Source: a virus. From it: a DNA stretch of 20,772 nt. This document shows, piece by piece, positions 7,035-13,617 of this stretch. The stretch lies in IMG/VR virus record IMGVR_UViG_3300012358_000010, positions 1 through 20,772 of that record; one strand, given 5' to 3'. The notes under the pieces are model-generated. The model was not told the origin of the DNA. It worked only from the letters and a program-made list of their open reading frames with translations, and searched no databases. The translations under genes were made by a program, and so were the position numbers. Every line of letters begins with the position of its first letter. Positions within the stretch are counted from its first letter, which is position 1.

Positions 7035-8510
7035 TCGCTTACCCTCTTGCGCCACCATGGGCTCGATGCCGCTGGCGAAGCTCCACACAGTGCCGGCGGG
7101 GATGCGGATTTTCCCGCGGGCGATGCGCGTCGAGACATTGGCCGGAATGAAGCCCTTCGCGTTAAGCCCATGCTCGGTGCTGTAGGTGATGGTGTCGGCG
7201 ATGAGTTCACGCGTGCCGATCGAGCCCCAGCAGGCCTGCGCGTCGACGATCGGCCGGAACCCCTTCACCCGCATGCGCCGGTCGAGCGTCTGATCCGGCG
7301 TCTCGAGCGTGGCCTCGAGGTTCGAGCCGCCGGCGATCGGGCCGCCGAAGAAGCCGAGCTTGTGCGAGCTGTCGAAGATCGAAAGCTGCGACAGCGCCGA
7401 GGTGGCGACGTCGTCGAGCGAGAAGGTCAACGCGTCGATCGAGCCCGAGATGCTATCGAGGCTTTCGAGGGTGAGTCCGGGCCGCGCCAGGGTGGCGAGG
7501 TATTCCCCGCTTTGCACGATGAGCGACGCGCGCTCGAGCACGTAGTCGTAGCAGATGATCTTGTCGAACAGTCCGGCCGAACCGGCCTGCGATTTGTAGG
7601 CCCAGTAAACCCGCGGCGCGCGCGGGTCGCTGGCGCCGATGATGAGCTGCAGCTGGCCGGTATCGACGTCGGCGAAGAACGTGCGGTCGAACCGCTCCTT
7701 GCCGATGGCTGTGGGGTAGCCGCCCGGCAGGATCATATAGAAGCCGTCGTTGCCGGCGAAGAACAGCCGGTCGCCAGCGCGCACGAGCGACAGCGGCGCG
7801 AAGATGCCCTTGTCCTGCGCCACGCGATCGATCTGGAAGACGTACGGCGCGCCCGACGCGTAGACCATGCGCCGCAGCGAGGAATCCTGCGTGATGAGCC
7901 CGGTTTCGCCACCGCCGACCGCGCGCACAATGCCGCCGTCCGGCAGATCCTGGAAGTCGCTCGAATTGACGCCCGAAGTCCAGGTCGTCACCGCATTGAG
8001 GCCGGACCATTGGATGCGATAGGGCGTCGCGGAGCCAGGCCCTGACAACACGAGGAACCGGTTGACCACCGCGACGTAGCGCGCCTGCGGCGGCGAGCCG
8101 CCGAGGTCGGCGAAGGCCGACGAAGAGGTGAGATCGAACACCTGCGGCACGGTGTTGATCTGCACCGCGATGACGAAATTGTTGAACTGCGCGAACTGCC
8201 ACTGTTCGCCGTTGCCGACGGCGGTATAGCTGCCGCCGCCCTTGCTCACATCGGTCCAGGCAAACGTGGTGTTGTTGAGCTCGTAAATCTTGGTCGCGGT
8301 CGCCGCGAACACCGTGACCGACCCGTCGTTGTTGCGGGCGTAGAAGAACCCGCGACAGGCGCCGGCGAGCGCTTGGCTATATTGCGAGACGCCGGCCACC
8401 GGCCCGTAGCCGTCGCCGCGCGGGAACACGTTCTGGATCAGCTGCGAGCTTTTGCCCTTGTAAGCCGAGAGGTCGGGACGCCAATCGGCAAACGGCAGAA
8501 TGTCGGCCAT
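7032..8510 (-). CDS. phage tail hub / packaged-DNA stabilisation-like protein
   Basis: This 492-residue protein starts at ATG 8510 (MADILPFADWRPDLSAYKGK). AGGAG lies 6 bases upstream within a palindromic repeat; the 17 residues added by an earlier start would be repeat-encoded. It contains repeated strand-rich blades (SVTVFAATATKIYELNNTTF, QWQFAQFNNFVIAVQ, YVAVVNRFLVLSG, RLFFAGNDGFYMILPGG) consistent with a beta-propeller. This fits the tail hub class to which P22 gp10 belongs. In P22-like particles the hub closes the portal channel and anchors the needle and spikes, and the position after the head-tail adaptor agrees. It ends KR-TGA, with the stop adjoining repeat F. The role is inferred from architecture and order. 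Confidence 0.7.
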   Translation of the reverse strand: MADILPFADWRPDLSAYKGKSSQLIQNVFPRGDGYGPVAGVSQYSQALAGACRGFFYARNNDGSVTVFAATATKIYELNNTTFAWTDVSKGGGSYTAVGNGEQWQFAQFNNFVIAVQINTVPQVFDLTSSSAFADLGGSPPQARYVAVVNRFLVLSGPGSATPYRIQWSGLNAVTTWTSGVNSSDFQDLPDGGIVRAVGGGETGLITQDSSLRRMVYASGAPYVFQIDRVAQDKGIFAPLSLVRAGDRLFFAGNDGFYMILPGGYPTAIGKERFDRTFFADVDTGQLQLIIGASDPRAPRVYWAYKSQAGSAGLFDKIICYDYVLERASLIVQSGEYLATLARPGLTLESLDSISGSIDALTFSLDDVATSALSQLSIFDSSHKLGFFGGPIAGGSNLEATLETPDQTLDRRMRVKGFRPIVDAQACWGSIGTRELIADTITYSTEHGLNAKGFIPANVSTRIARGKIRIPAGTVWSFASGIEPMVAQEGKR

Positions 8511-8515
8511 CCTAT

Positions 8516-8627
8516 GCTCCTCATGCTGAGGAGCCGCGCGCAGCGCGGCGTCTCGAAGCATGTCCCGAGACCGCGCGCGGCCGTCCTTCGAGACGCATCG
8601 CTGTCGCGATGCTCCTCAGGACGAGGC
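8516..8627. repeat. palindromic repeat, family A copy 1 (GCTCCTCATGCTGAGGAGC...)
   Basis: It contains the perfect hairpin GCTCCTCA-TGC-TGAGGAGC (8516-8534), GTCTCGAAGCATG, and an inverted half CTTCGAGACGC...GCTCCTCAGGACGAGG. Related copies lie at 9279, 10611, 11735 and 17566. Its left hairpin supplies the AGGAG ribosome binding site of the tail hub gene. Confidence 0.85.
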
Positions 8628-9254
8628 TCACGGCGTGACGCCCATCACCCGCACGGCGCCGGGCGCGCCGCCGCGCGTCTTGTGGTTGAGCTTGTCGAGC
8701 TCGTCGAAGATTTCGTCGCGGCGCGCCTTCCACAATGGCGCGCGCTCGTCGTTGACTCCGAACATTTCCGCTTCGACCAGCGAGCCGAACAGATAAAGGT
8801 CAGGATGCGCGGTCAGCAGCCAGTTTGTCTGCGTGCCATCGCCCGGCGCGAGCGTGGCGAGCGCGGGGATTTTCTGGAAATAGTCGAACTCGAGCGGGGT
8901 GGCGTCGAGGGGCCGCACCTTCAAGGTCGAGCCTTCGATGGTGAAGAGGCGCGGCACGTCCGCCGGCGAGGTGGGGTAAGCCGCCTGCAGGTAGGACGGA
9001 TGCACGTATTCGAGCTCGACTCGGGTCGAGCCGGTCCATGTCACGCGCCGCCAGGCAAGATAGTCGGATGGAAGCGCAACCGAGCCGTTGGACGGCGTCA
9101 GATTGGTCGAGGTCTCCTGCTGGCGCACGCGCAGCCGCCGATTGGCGCAGGCCTCGAACAGCGCGATGAACTCCGGCACGCGCGCCGTGAACAGCGTGTG
9201 GTCGAGCCAATTGCCGATCGCGGTCTGCAGCTCGGCATAGGTGGTGATGGCCAT
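8628..9254 (-). CDS. phage head-tail adaptor (connector) protein
   Basis: This 208-residue protein (MAITTYAELQTAIGNWLDHT) has the layout of podovirus/SU10-type adaptors. An N-terminal helical part (FIALFEACANRRLRVRQQET) is followed by VALPSDYLAWRRVTW, then strands (RLFTIEGSTLKVRPLDATPL). The signature block FDYFQKIPALATL...TNWLLTAHPDLYLFGSLVEA is followed by a C-terminal helix. The P-x-D-x-L and NWLL-x-x-x-PDLYL-x-G segments are what I rely on. It forms a ring below the portal and joins it to the tail hub; the hub gene follows directly, separated only by repeat A. The TGA stop abuts that repeat. No strong ribosome binding site is seen before the ATG at 9254. Confidence 0.8.
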   Translation of the reverse strand: MAITTYAELQTAIGNWLDHTLFTARVPEFIALFEACANRRLRVRQQETSTNLTPSNGSVALPSDYLAWRRVTWTGSTRVELEYVHPSYLQAAYPTSPADVPRLFTIEGSTLKVRPLDATPLEFDYFQKIPALATLAPGDGTQTNWLLTAHPDLYLFGSLVEAEMFGVNDERAPLWKARRDEIFDELDKLNHKTRGGAPGAVRVMGVTP

Positions 9255-9278
9255 GGCGCTATCCGGTCAGTTGTCTCG

Positions 9279-9462
9279 GTCCTCATCCTGAGGAGCGGGC
9301 GAAGCCCGCGTCTCGAAGGATGGCCACGGGCCTCATGCTTCGAGACGCGCGCTTCCTCATGGTGAGGTGCCCGCCCCCATCCCTTCGAGACGCGGTCTTC
9401 GGACCGCTCCTCAGGATGAGGGCGGGCCTCGAACCACGCGCGGCTCCTCAGCATGAGGACGA
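9279..9462. repeat. palindromic repeat, family A copy 2 (composite)
   Basis: Several A-type units are joined: TCCTCATCCTGAGGAGC, GTCTCGAAGGATG, CATGCTTCGAGACGC, CCTCATGGTGAGGTG, CTTCGAGACGCGGTC and GGCTCCTCAGCATGAGGA. It sits between the adaptor gene and the upstream small gene. Confidence 0.85.
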
Positions 9463-9469
9463 GCCAGCA

Positions 9470-9534
9470 GTAGCCCGCATGAGCGAAGCGATATGCGGGG
9501 CACCCCGGATGTCGCTGGCGCTCATCCGGGCTAC
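9470..9534. repeat. palindromic repeat, family C copy 1 (GTAGCCCGGAT type)
   Basis: Terminal GTAGCCCGCATGAGCG and CGCTCATCCGGGCTAC are near-perfect inverted arms. The last arm supplies the TAG stop codon of the gene ending at 9531. The same family is inserted in frame in the portal gene at 15260-15355. Confidence 0.9.
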
Positions 9535-9812
9535 GAGGTCTTCAAATGCGCCCAATCCGGATCGGCGAGCTTGCGGGCGACGAGCTCGTCGAACTCGCGC
9601 GTGAACAGGCGCAGGCCAATATTGCCGCGCGCGTGCTCCTCGTTGAGCCACTGGACCAGAAGCACGTTGGGGATTTGCGCGACGTGGCGGCCCCAATCGC
9701 TGCGCTGCGGCTCTGCCCGCAGCGCCTTGTTGCGCTCGAGGATCGGCTCGACGTCCTGCGTCGTGCTGGCGATGACCGTGCCGGTATGATCGAGCAGGAT
9801 GTCGGTGCGCAT
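9531..9812 (-). CDS. small conserved phage structural-module protein
   Basis: This 93-residue protein (MRTDILLDHTGTVIASTTQD) has the layout of a small phage protein usually encoded between capsid and adaptor genes in SU10/P22-like podoviruses. The layout is an N-terminal strand pair, a TQDVEPILERNKAL helix, a H-x-A-x-x-P-x-V-L-V-x-x-W/Y-x-N-E block (HVAQIPNVLLVQWLNEE), and a C-terminal helix ending LADPDWAHLKT. Its role is unknown; capsid or connector assembly is an inference from position. The TAG stop lies in repeat C. The likely ribosome binding site GAGG lies inside repeat F upstream, so both ends of this gene are set by repeats. Confidence 0.65.
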   Translation of the reverse strand: MRTDILLDHTGTVIASTTQDVEPILERNKALRAEPQRSDWGRHVAQIPNVLLVQWLNEEHARGNIGLRLFTREFDELVARKLADPDWAHLKTS

Positions 9813-9882
9813 CCGTCTTCGCCTCGCTTTGCTCAGCTTCGCCGGACTTGTCCGCCGTAGCGCGCAGCGCGAAGGCGGGTCA
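9813..9882. repeat. dispersed repeat, family F copy 2
   Basis: It shares GTCCGCCGTAGC and AAGGCGGGTCA with 6970-7034. The GGTCA end holds the TGA stop of the gene ending at 9880, and the other end lies directly against the start codon at 9812. Confidence 0.6.
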
Positions 9883-10173
9883 CGACATTTCGGTGATGCT
9901 GATCTTGCCGGCGGTCCCGGCCTGCAGCACCGCCGCCTTCTGTCCCGGCGTCACGGTGAAATAATCCACCTGGTTGGCGCCGAGCAGCATGCTCGACGTC
10001 GTCGCCGTCGGCGTCCCGTCGCCGATCTCGACGAAGGCCGGCTGGCCTTCGGTCGCGACGCGGATCTGGAACGTCTCCGCACCGAAAGCGGCCGTCGCTT
10101 GCGACGTGCCGCTCATGGTGAAGGTCGTATTGGTGCCAGCCCGCGATGCGTGCTGTTTGTCGAAAGCGGCCAT
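9880..10173 (-). CDS. small phage head protein (possible decoration protein)
   Basis: This 97-residue protein starts at ATG 10173 (MAAFDKQHASRAGTNTTFTM), with AGGAG 7 bases upstream; the longer frame to 10278 is a shadow of the preceding gene. It is strand-rich (TFQIRVATEGQPAFVEIGDG, YFTVTPGQKAAVLQAGTAG, ISITEM) with no Cys or enzyme motif, fitting a small beta-sandwich capsid decoration or head-completion protein. Only 10 bases separate it from the preceding gene, so the two form a pair downstream of the major capsid gene. The specific family was not recognised. Confidence 0.65.
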   Translation of the reverse strand: MAAFDKQHASRAGTNTTFTMSGTSQATAAFGAETFQIRVATEGQPAFVEIGDGTPTATTSSMLLGANQVDYFTVTPGQKAAVLQAGTAGKISITEMS

Positions 10174-10183
10174 TAGCCCACTC

Positions 10184-10552
10184 CTAGGCGCGCTCGAACA
10201 CGGCGTACATCTGCCCGCCGATATTCGAGCCGGATGCACCGGAAGGCGTGAACGAGACGACGTCGTCTTCGACCACATCGCGGGCCGCCGTCGGCGCCGC
10301 GCTGAAATGCTGCCCGGCGGCCGCGCCGGAGACAGTGACGGTGATCGAGCCGCCGGTGATCGCGGTGCCGTTGATGGCGGTGGCGATGGTGGCGTCGGCG
10401 GTGCTGATCGTGCCTTGCGTAACGCAGCCGACCTTAAGGACGCGGCCGCGGAACGGGGCGCGGATATAGGCCGCCTCCGGCGAGGCGCCGATCGAGCGCG
10501 AGAACGCGTGGACGGCCGCTTCGCGCAGCGGATGATTGGCGGGAAGTGCCAT
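10184..10552 (-). CDS. phage head-associated protein, likely beta-sandwich
   Basis: This 122-residue protein (MALPANHPLREAAVHAFSRS) follows the major capsid gene and has AGGAG 7 bases before its ATG. After a short helical N-terminus come regular beta segments (YIRAPFRGRVLKVGCVTQG, SITVTVSGAAAGQHF, DDVVSFTPSGAS) with Thr/Ala/Gly-rich turns, as in head fibre or decoration proteins. It begins MALPAN, close to the MALPTN of the capsid gene, but the rest is unrelated. Its role is inferred from position and predicted strands. Confidence 0.65.
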   Translation of the reverse strand: MALPANHPLREAAVHAFSRSIGASPEAAYIRAPFRGRVLKVGCVTQGTISTADATIATAINGTAITGGSITVTVSGAAAGQHFSAAPTAARDVVEDDVVSFTPSGASGSNIGGQMYAVFERA

Positions 10553-10610
10553 GATGATCTCCTATTGGAAGGGCACCGCAGGCGGCGCCCACCACGTGAC
10601 AGTCTCTCCC

Positions 10611-10720
10611 CCTCATGCTGAGGAGGGCGCGCAGCGCCCGTCTCGAAGCATGCGGGGCACGGTGCCCGCCCTCATCCTTCGAGACGCGGTCCTACGGACC
10701 GCTCCTCAGGACGAGGGCGG
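10611..10720. repeat. palindromic repeat, family A copy 3
   Basis: It is built of CCTCATGCTGAGGAG, GCGCGCAGCGCCCGTCTCGAAGC, CCTTCGAGACGCGGTCC and GCTCCTCAGGACGAGGGCGG. It fills the gap between the major capsid gene stop (10738) and the next start (10552). Confidence 0.85.
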
Positions 10721-10737
10721 AGATAGAGCGGTGGTGC

Positions 10738-11694
10738 TTACGACGTGGTGTTGTCGAACACGCCGCCCGAGGATTTCTCGTTTCGGGCTACGAGCGCATA
10801 TTCCGACAGCATCTGCCGGCGCTCGCTGTCGCCGGTGCGCGCGAGCGGGATCGACACCATGCGGCGCCCATTGAGGTAGGCGATCGCCCACATCTCCATC
10901 TGCAGCACGAGCACGTCGCGCGCGCGCTGGAAACGGTTGGGCACGACCTTGAGCCGACCGAAGTCGGACTCATAGACGTCGACCGCGGCGACGATCTTCT
11001 TGGCTGAGGTGTCCTCGATCGGCGTGGCGCGGCCGGTAAAGGTCGAGAACGCCTGCTTGTTGAAGCCGCCGGTCATGATGATGTCGGGCTTGCCGCCGTT
11101 GTTCCAGATCGACTGCAGCACGGCCTTGAGGTTGGCCTCGATGAACGCGCGCTGCGTGCCGTCGGTGCGAGTGCCGGCGCCGTCGGCGGCCGAAGGATCG
11201 GCACCGGAGGCACCCTTCGACGTGTTGGTCTTGATCCACGACAACACCGAGGCGGTCTTGCGCGCGGTCGTGTCGTTGCCGGTCACCTTGGCCTGGTTGG
11301 TGCCGACGAGGATCGCCTCCATGTCGCGCTTGAGCTCGAGGCCCTTGAGCATCTCCTGGTAAGCGAGCTCGTCGTCGCGGCCGGCGTGGTCGACGGCGCG
11401 TTGCGTGCCGGTGACGCGGGCGACCTTGTCGGAGATTTGGCAGATGTTGCCGAGCCGCACGGTCGGAGTCACCGCGTCGGTGGTGGCGTCGTCGCCTTCG
11501 AGCACCGCGTTGGCGGTGTCGGCGGCGGCGAGCGCTTGCGTCTGCCATTCGTGGTTCACGGCCGACGCCTTCTCGCGCTCGATGCCGGTCATGAACGGCG
11601 TGTCGGTCGGATCGATGCGGTAGATCACATCGGAGAGATCTTCGCGGTTGCCGATCGCCTCATAGGTGGCGAACGTATTGGTGGGGAGTGCCAT
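10738..11694 (-). CDS. major capsid protein, SU10/DUF5309 type
   Basis: This 318-residue protein begins MALPTNTFATYEAIGNREDL, with AAAGGA 9 bases upstream. The N-terminal DPTDTPFMTGIEREKASAVNHEWQTQAL block is the hallmark I use for the DUF5309/SU10-type HK97-fold capsid family. Other blocks are ICQISDKVARVTGTQRAVDH, ELKRDMEAILVGTNQAKV (spine helix), GKPDIIMTGGFNKQAFSTF, and a C-terminal VYESDFGRLKVVPNRFQRAR domain. It would form the icosahedral shell with the scaffold-like protein encoded just upstream. The length is normal, without frameshift. This capsid differs from that of the RcGTA gene transfer agent. Confidence 0.88.
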   Translation of the reverse strand: MALPTNTFATYEAIGNREDLSDVIYRIDPTDTPFMTGIEREKASAVNHEWQTQALAAADTANAVLEGDDATTDAVTPTVRLGNICQISDKVARVTGTQRAVDHAGRDDELAYQEMLKGLELKRDMEAILVGTNQAKVTGNDTTARKTASVLSWIKTNTSKGASGADPSAADGAGTRTDGTQRAFIEANLKAVLQSIWNNGGKPDIIMTGGFNKQAFSTFTGRATPIEDTSAKKIVAAVDVYESDFGRLKVVPNRFQRARDVLVLQMEMWAIAYLNGRRMVSIPLARTGDSERRQMLSEYALVARNEKSSGGVFDNTTS

Positions 11695-11734
11695 GGCTAA
11701 AAGTCCTTTCTGATAAGCGGACGCACCGTGTCCG

Positions 11735-11923
11735 CCTCATGCTGAGGAGCGGCGCGTGGTTCGAGGCCCGCCCTCATCCTTAGGAGCGGTCCGAAGGACC
11801 GCGTCTCGAAGGATAAGGGCGGGCACCTCACCATGAGGATGCGCCGCGTCTCGAAGCATGAGGCGGGGCGCCCTCGCCCTTCGAGACGCGTCGCTTTCGC
11901 GACGCTCCTCAGGACGAGGGCGG
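11735..11923. repeat. palindromic repeat, family A copy 4 (composite)
   Basis: At least three A units are joined in alternating orientation: CCTCATGCTGAGGAGCGGC, GGTCCGAAGGACCGCGTCTC, CACCTCACCATGAGGATG, CTTCGAGACGC and GCTCCTCAGGACGAGGGCGG. It lies between the scaffold gene and the capsid gene. Confidence 0.85.
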
Positions 11924-11949
11924 ACCGATCGTCCGCAGTTCGTCGTGTG

Positions 11950-13071
11950 TTACCGGGCCGCCCGGCGCGCGCGCAGCAAGGCCGCGGCGTCCTTCAAGCT
12001 GCCGGTTTGTTCGAGCCGTTCGGTGAGGTGTTGAACGCGCGCCTCGTCCGTGCCTGCACGGGCGGTGGCGGCGCCGGGCCGCTGAACCGGGGGAACGGGC
12101 CTAGTGGCCGCAGCCTTGGCTTTGGCCTGCGCCTCGCGCCAGAGCGTCGCGTCGCGGATCAGGAGCTGCACGCGGTGGTCGCGAAGGGAGAGGTCCTTCT
12201 GACCGTTCCACGATTGCGCCAGCTCCGCTTCGTCGAAACCCAGGTCGCTCAGCACGGCGAGCGCCTTTTTCTGCAGCTCGGCGGCTTTCGCCTCGTCCGC
12301 CATGTCGGGGACTTTCTCCTTGAAGAGATGGTCCTCGCGTTTGGCGAAGTCGGTGAACTGGGCAAGCTTCTCGACAACCTGCCGGTGCTGCGCCGCGAGC
12401 AGCTGCTGGCCGACCTCAGCGATCTTCTTTTGCTGCAGGTCCCAGAGCAAGTAGCGCGGCCAATCCTCGCGCGCCAAGCGCTCGACATCCGCCATCGACT
12501 TGATGTCGGCGAACTCGCCCGCCTGTTGGTTCTGCAGGGTTGCGAGAAGCTGCGGCAGTGCCGCTTCGTAGTGCTGCCTTGCCTGTTCCACCGTCTGCTC
12601 TTTGGCGCTGAGGCCCTTGAGCTTTTCGGCGGCTTCGTTCTGACGGCGGAGAAAATCGCTCTCGCGTGACCGCTCGCGCTCGGCAAGACGTTCCTGCGTC
12701 GCGCGGGGGAGGCTCGCAAAGAGCTCCTTGTCCTCCTTCGTCCAAGACCTCGGCGGCTCGATGGGCGGCGGCTCGTCGGCCGCCGGATCGGTGCCTTCAG
12801 TCTTCTCACCAGGATCCTGCGCGTTCGCAGGAGTGGCGGCGTCCGTTGCATCAACGGTCGATTCTGTTGCAGCACCCGGCACTGCCGTTGCGGCGCGCTC
12901 GGAAGCTGTTGCATCTGTGTCACTCGGCTTGCGATGCCGCAATTTGGTGAGCATCGCGGCCGCTTCCGATGTGCTGATGCGTGTCGGCGTATCGGCCGGC
13001 GCGGTGACTTCAACGGCGTAAGGCACTGCGCTGTCGGCGCCCGAAGCGCCAACGTCGGTGGCAACGTCCAT
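11950..13071 (-). CDS. phage capsid scaffold-like protein
   Basis: This 373-residue protein starts at ATG 13071, with GAGAGGA 4-5 bases upstream. The N-terminal third is low-complexity and rich in Ala, Thr, Asp and Pro, ending DEPPPIEPPRSWTKEDKEL. The rest is strongly helical and charged, with likely coiled coils (RATQERLAERERSRESDFLR, KLKGLSAKEQTVEQARQHYE) and a basic C-terminus (RARRAAR). A disordered acidic head, a long helical middle and a basic tail are typical of phage scaffolding proteins, whose basic tail binds the capsid protein. The gene immediately precedes the major capsid gene, as expected. No protease motif is seen. Confidence 0.75.
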   Translation of the reverse strand: MDVATDVGASGADSAVPYAVEVTAPADTPTRISTSEAAAMLTKLRHRKPSDTDATASERAATAVPGAATESTVDATDAATPANAQDPGEKTEGTDPAADEPPPIEPPRSWTKEDKELFASLPRATQERLAERERSRESDFLRRQNEAAEKLKGLSAKEQTVEQARQHYEAALPQLLATLQNQQAGEFADIKSMADVERLAREDWPRYLLWDLQQKKIAEVGQQLLAAQHRQVVEKLAQFTDFAKREDHLFKEKVPDMADEAKAAELQKKALAVLSDLGFDEAELAQSWNGQKDLSLRDHRVQLLIRDATLWREAQAKAKAAATRPVPPVQRPGAATARAGTDEARVQHLTERLEQTGSLKDAAALLRARRAAR

Positions 13072-13087
13072 GATGTCCTCTCAATTT

Positions 13088-13203
13088 GTGTCCCGGATGC
13101 GGTGCAGCGCGACAGCGGTGCACCGCTGATCCGGGACCGTTACAGATTGTGGCGGTCCCGGGTCTGCAGCGCACCACTTCGTGCTGCGCTGCGCCCGGGA
13201 CAC
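13088..13203. repeat. palindromic repeat, family D, double element
   Basis: Two adjacent units are seen, GTGTCCCGGATGCGGTGCAG...CCGGGACC (13088-13137) and GGTCCCGGG...GTGCTGCGCTGCGCCCGGGACAC (to 13203). They fill the gap between the small gene ending at 13212 and the scaffold start at 13071. Confidence 0.8.
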
Positions 13204-13211
13204 GAGAGCAT

Positions 13212-13490
13212 TTAAGCCGCCAATTTCGCCAGCCGATCGAGCTCGGCTTGGGCAAGCTTGCCGTTATTGGCCACGATAATGAGATGATCCTTCACCAAGC
13301 CGATGACCTGCACCGCGAGCCAAAGTCGCTCGCGCGCATCGGTGTCGCGCGCAACGGTATTGCGCCAGCCGGCGATGTAATCGGCCTCGAGCCGCGTGAA
13401 GATATCCTTCATCAAGTCGCTCCCGAGCAGCTCCTTGGCGCGCACGCCGCGCGCGATCGCAGTCTCGAGCTTGTCGTCGATCATGGTCAT
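13212..13490 (-). CDS. small helical phage protein between portal and scaffold genes
   Basis: This 92-residue protein (MTMIDDKLETAIARGVRAKE) is predicted to be all helical (MKDIFTRLEADYIAGWRNTV, RERLWLAVQVIGLVKDHLII), with a hydrophobic central helix and a TAA stop 8 bases short of repeat D. Small helical proteins commonly lie between portal and scaffold genes in such phages, often of unknown role. ATG 13490 or ATG 13484 could be the start; neither has a strong ribosome binding site. The family was not named with confidence. Confidence 0.65.
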   Translation of the reverse strand: MTMIDDKLETAIARGVRAKELLGSDLMKDIFTRLEADYIAGWRNTVARDTDARERLWLAVQVIGLVKDHLIIVANNGKLAQAELDRLAKLAA

Positions 13491-13523
13491 GGCGTTTCAA
13501 AGTCTTGTACGGCGGATTGTTTC

Positions 13524-13617
13524 GTAGGGTGGGCTAAGGCGCGTGAGCGCCGCAGCCCACCGGCGGTATTGCCGCGCGGATGGAACGGTGGGCTGCGCTT
13601 CGCTTAGCCCACCCTAC
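13524..13617. repeat. palindromic repeat, family B copy 2
   Basis: Ends GTAGGGTGGGC and GCCCACCCTAC match copy 1 at 3087-3176, as do the inner GGGCTGCGCTTCGCTTAGCC bases. It supplies the last codons (Arg-Val-Gly) and TAA stop of the portal gene. Confidence 0.9.

Noticed and set aside
7047-8045. A 332-codon + strand frame
   Set aside because: It is an antisense shadow of the tail hub gene, with charge-heavy, low-complexity composition.
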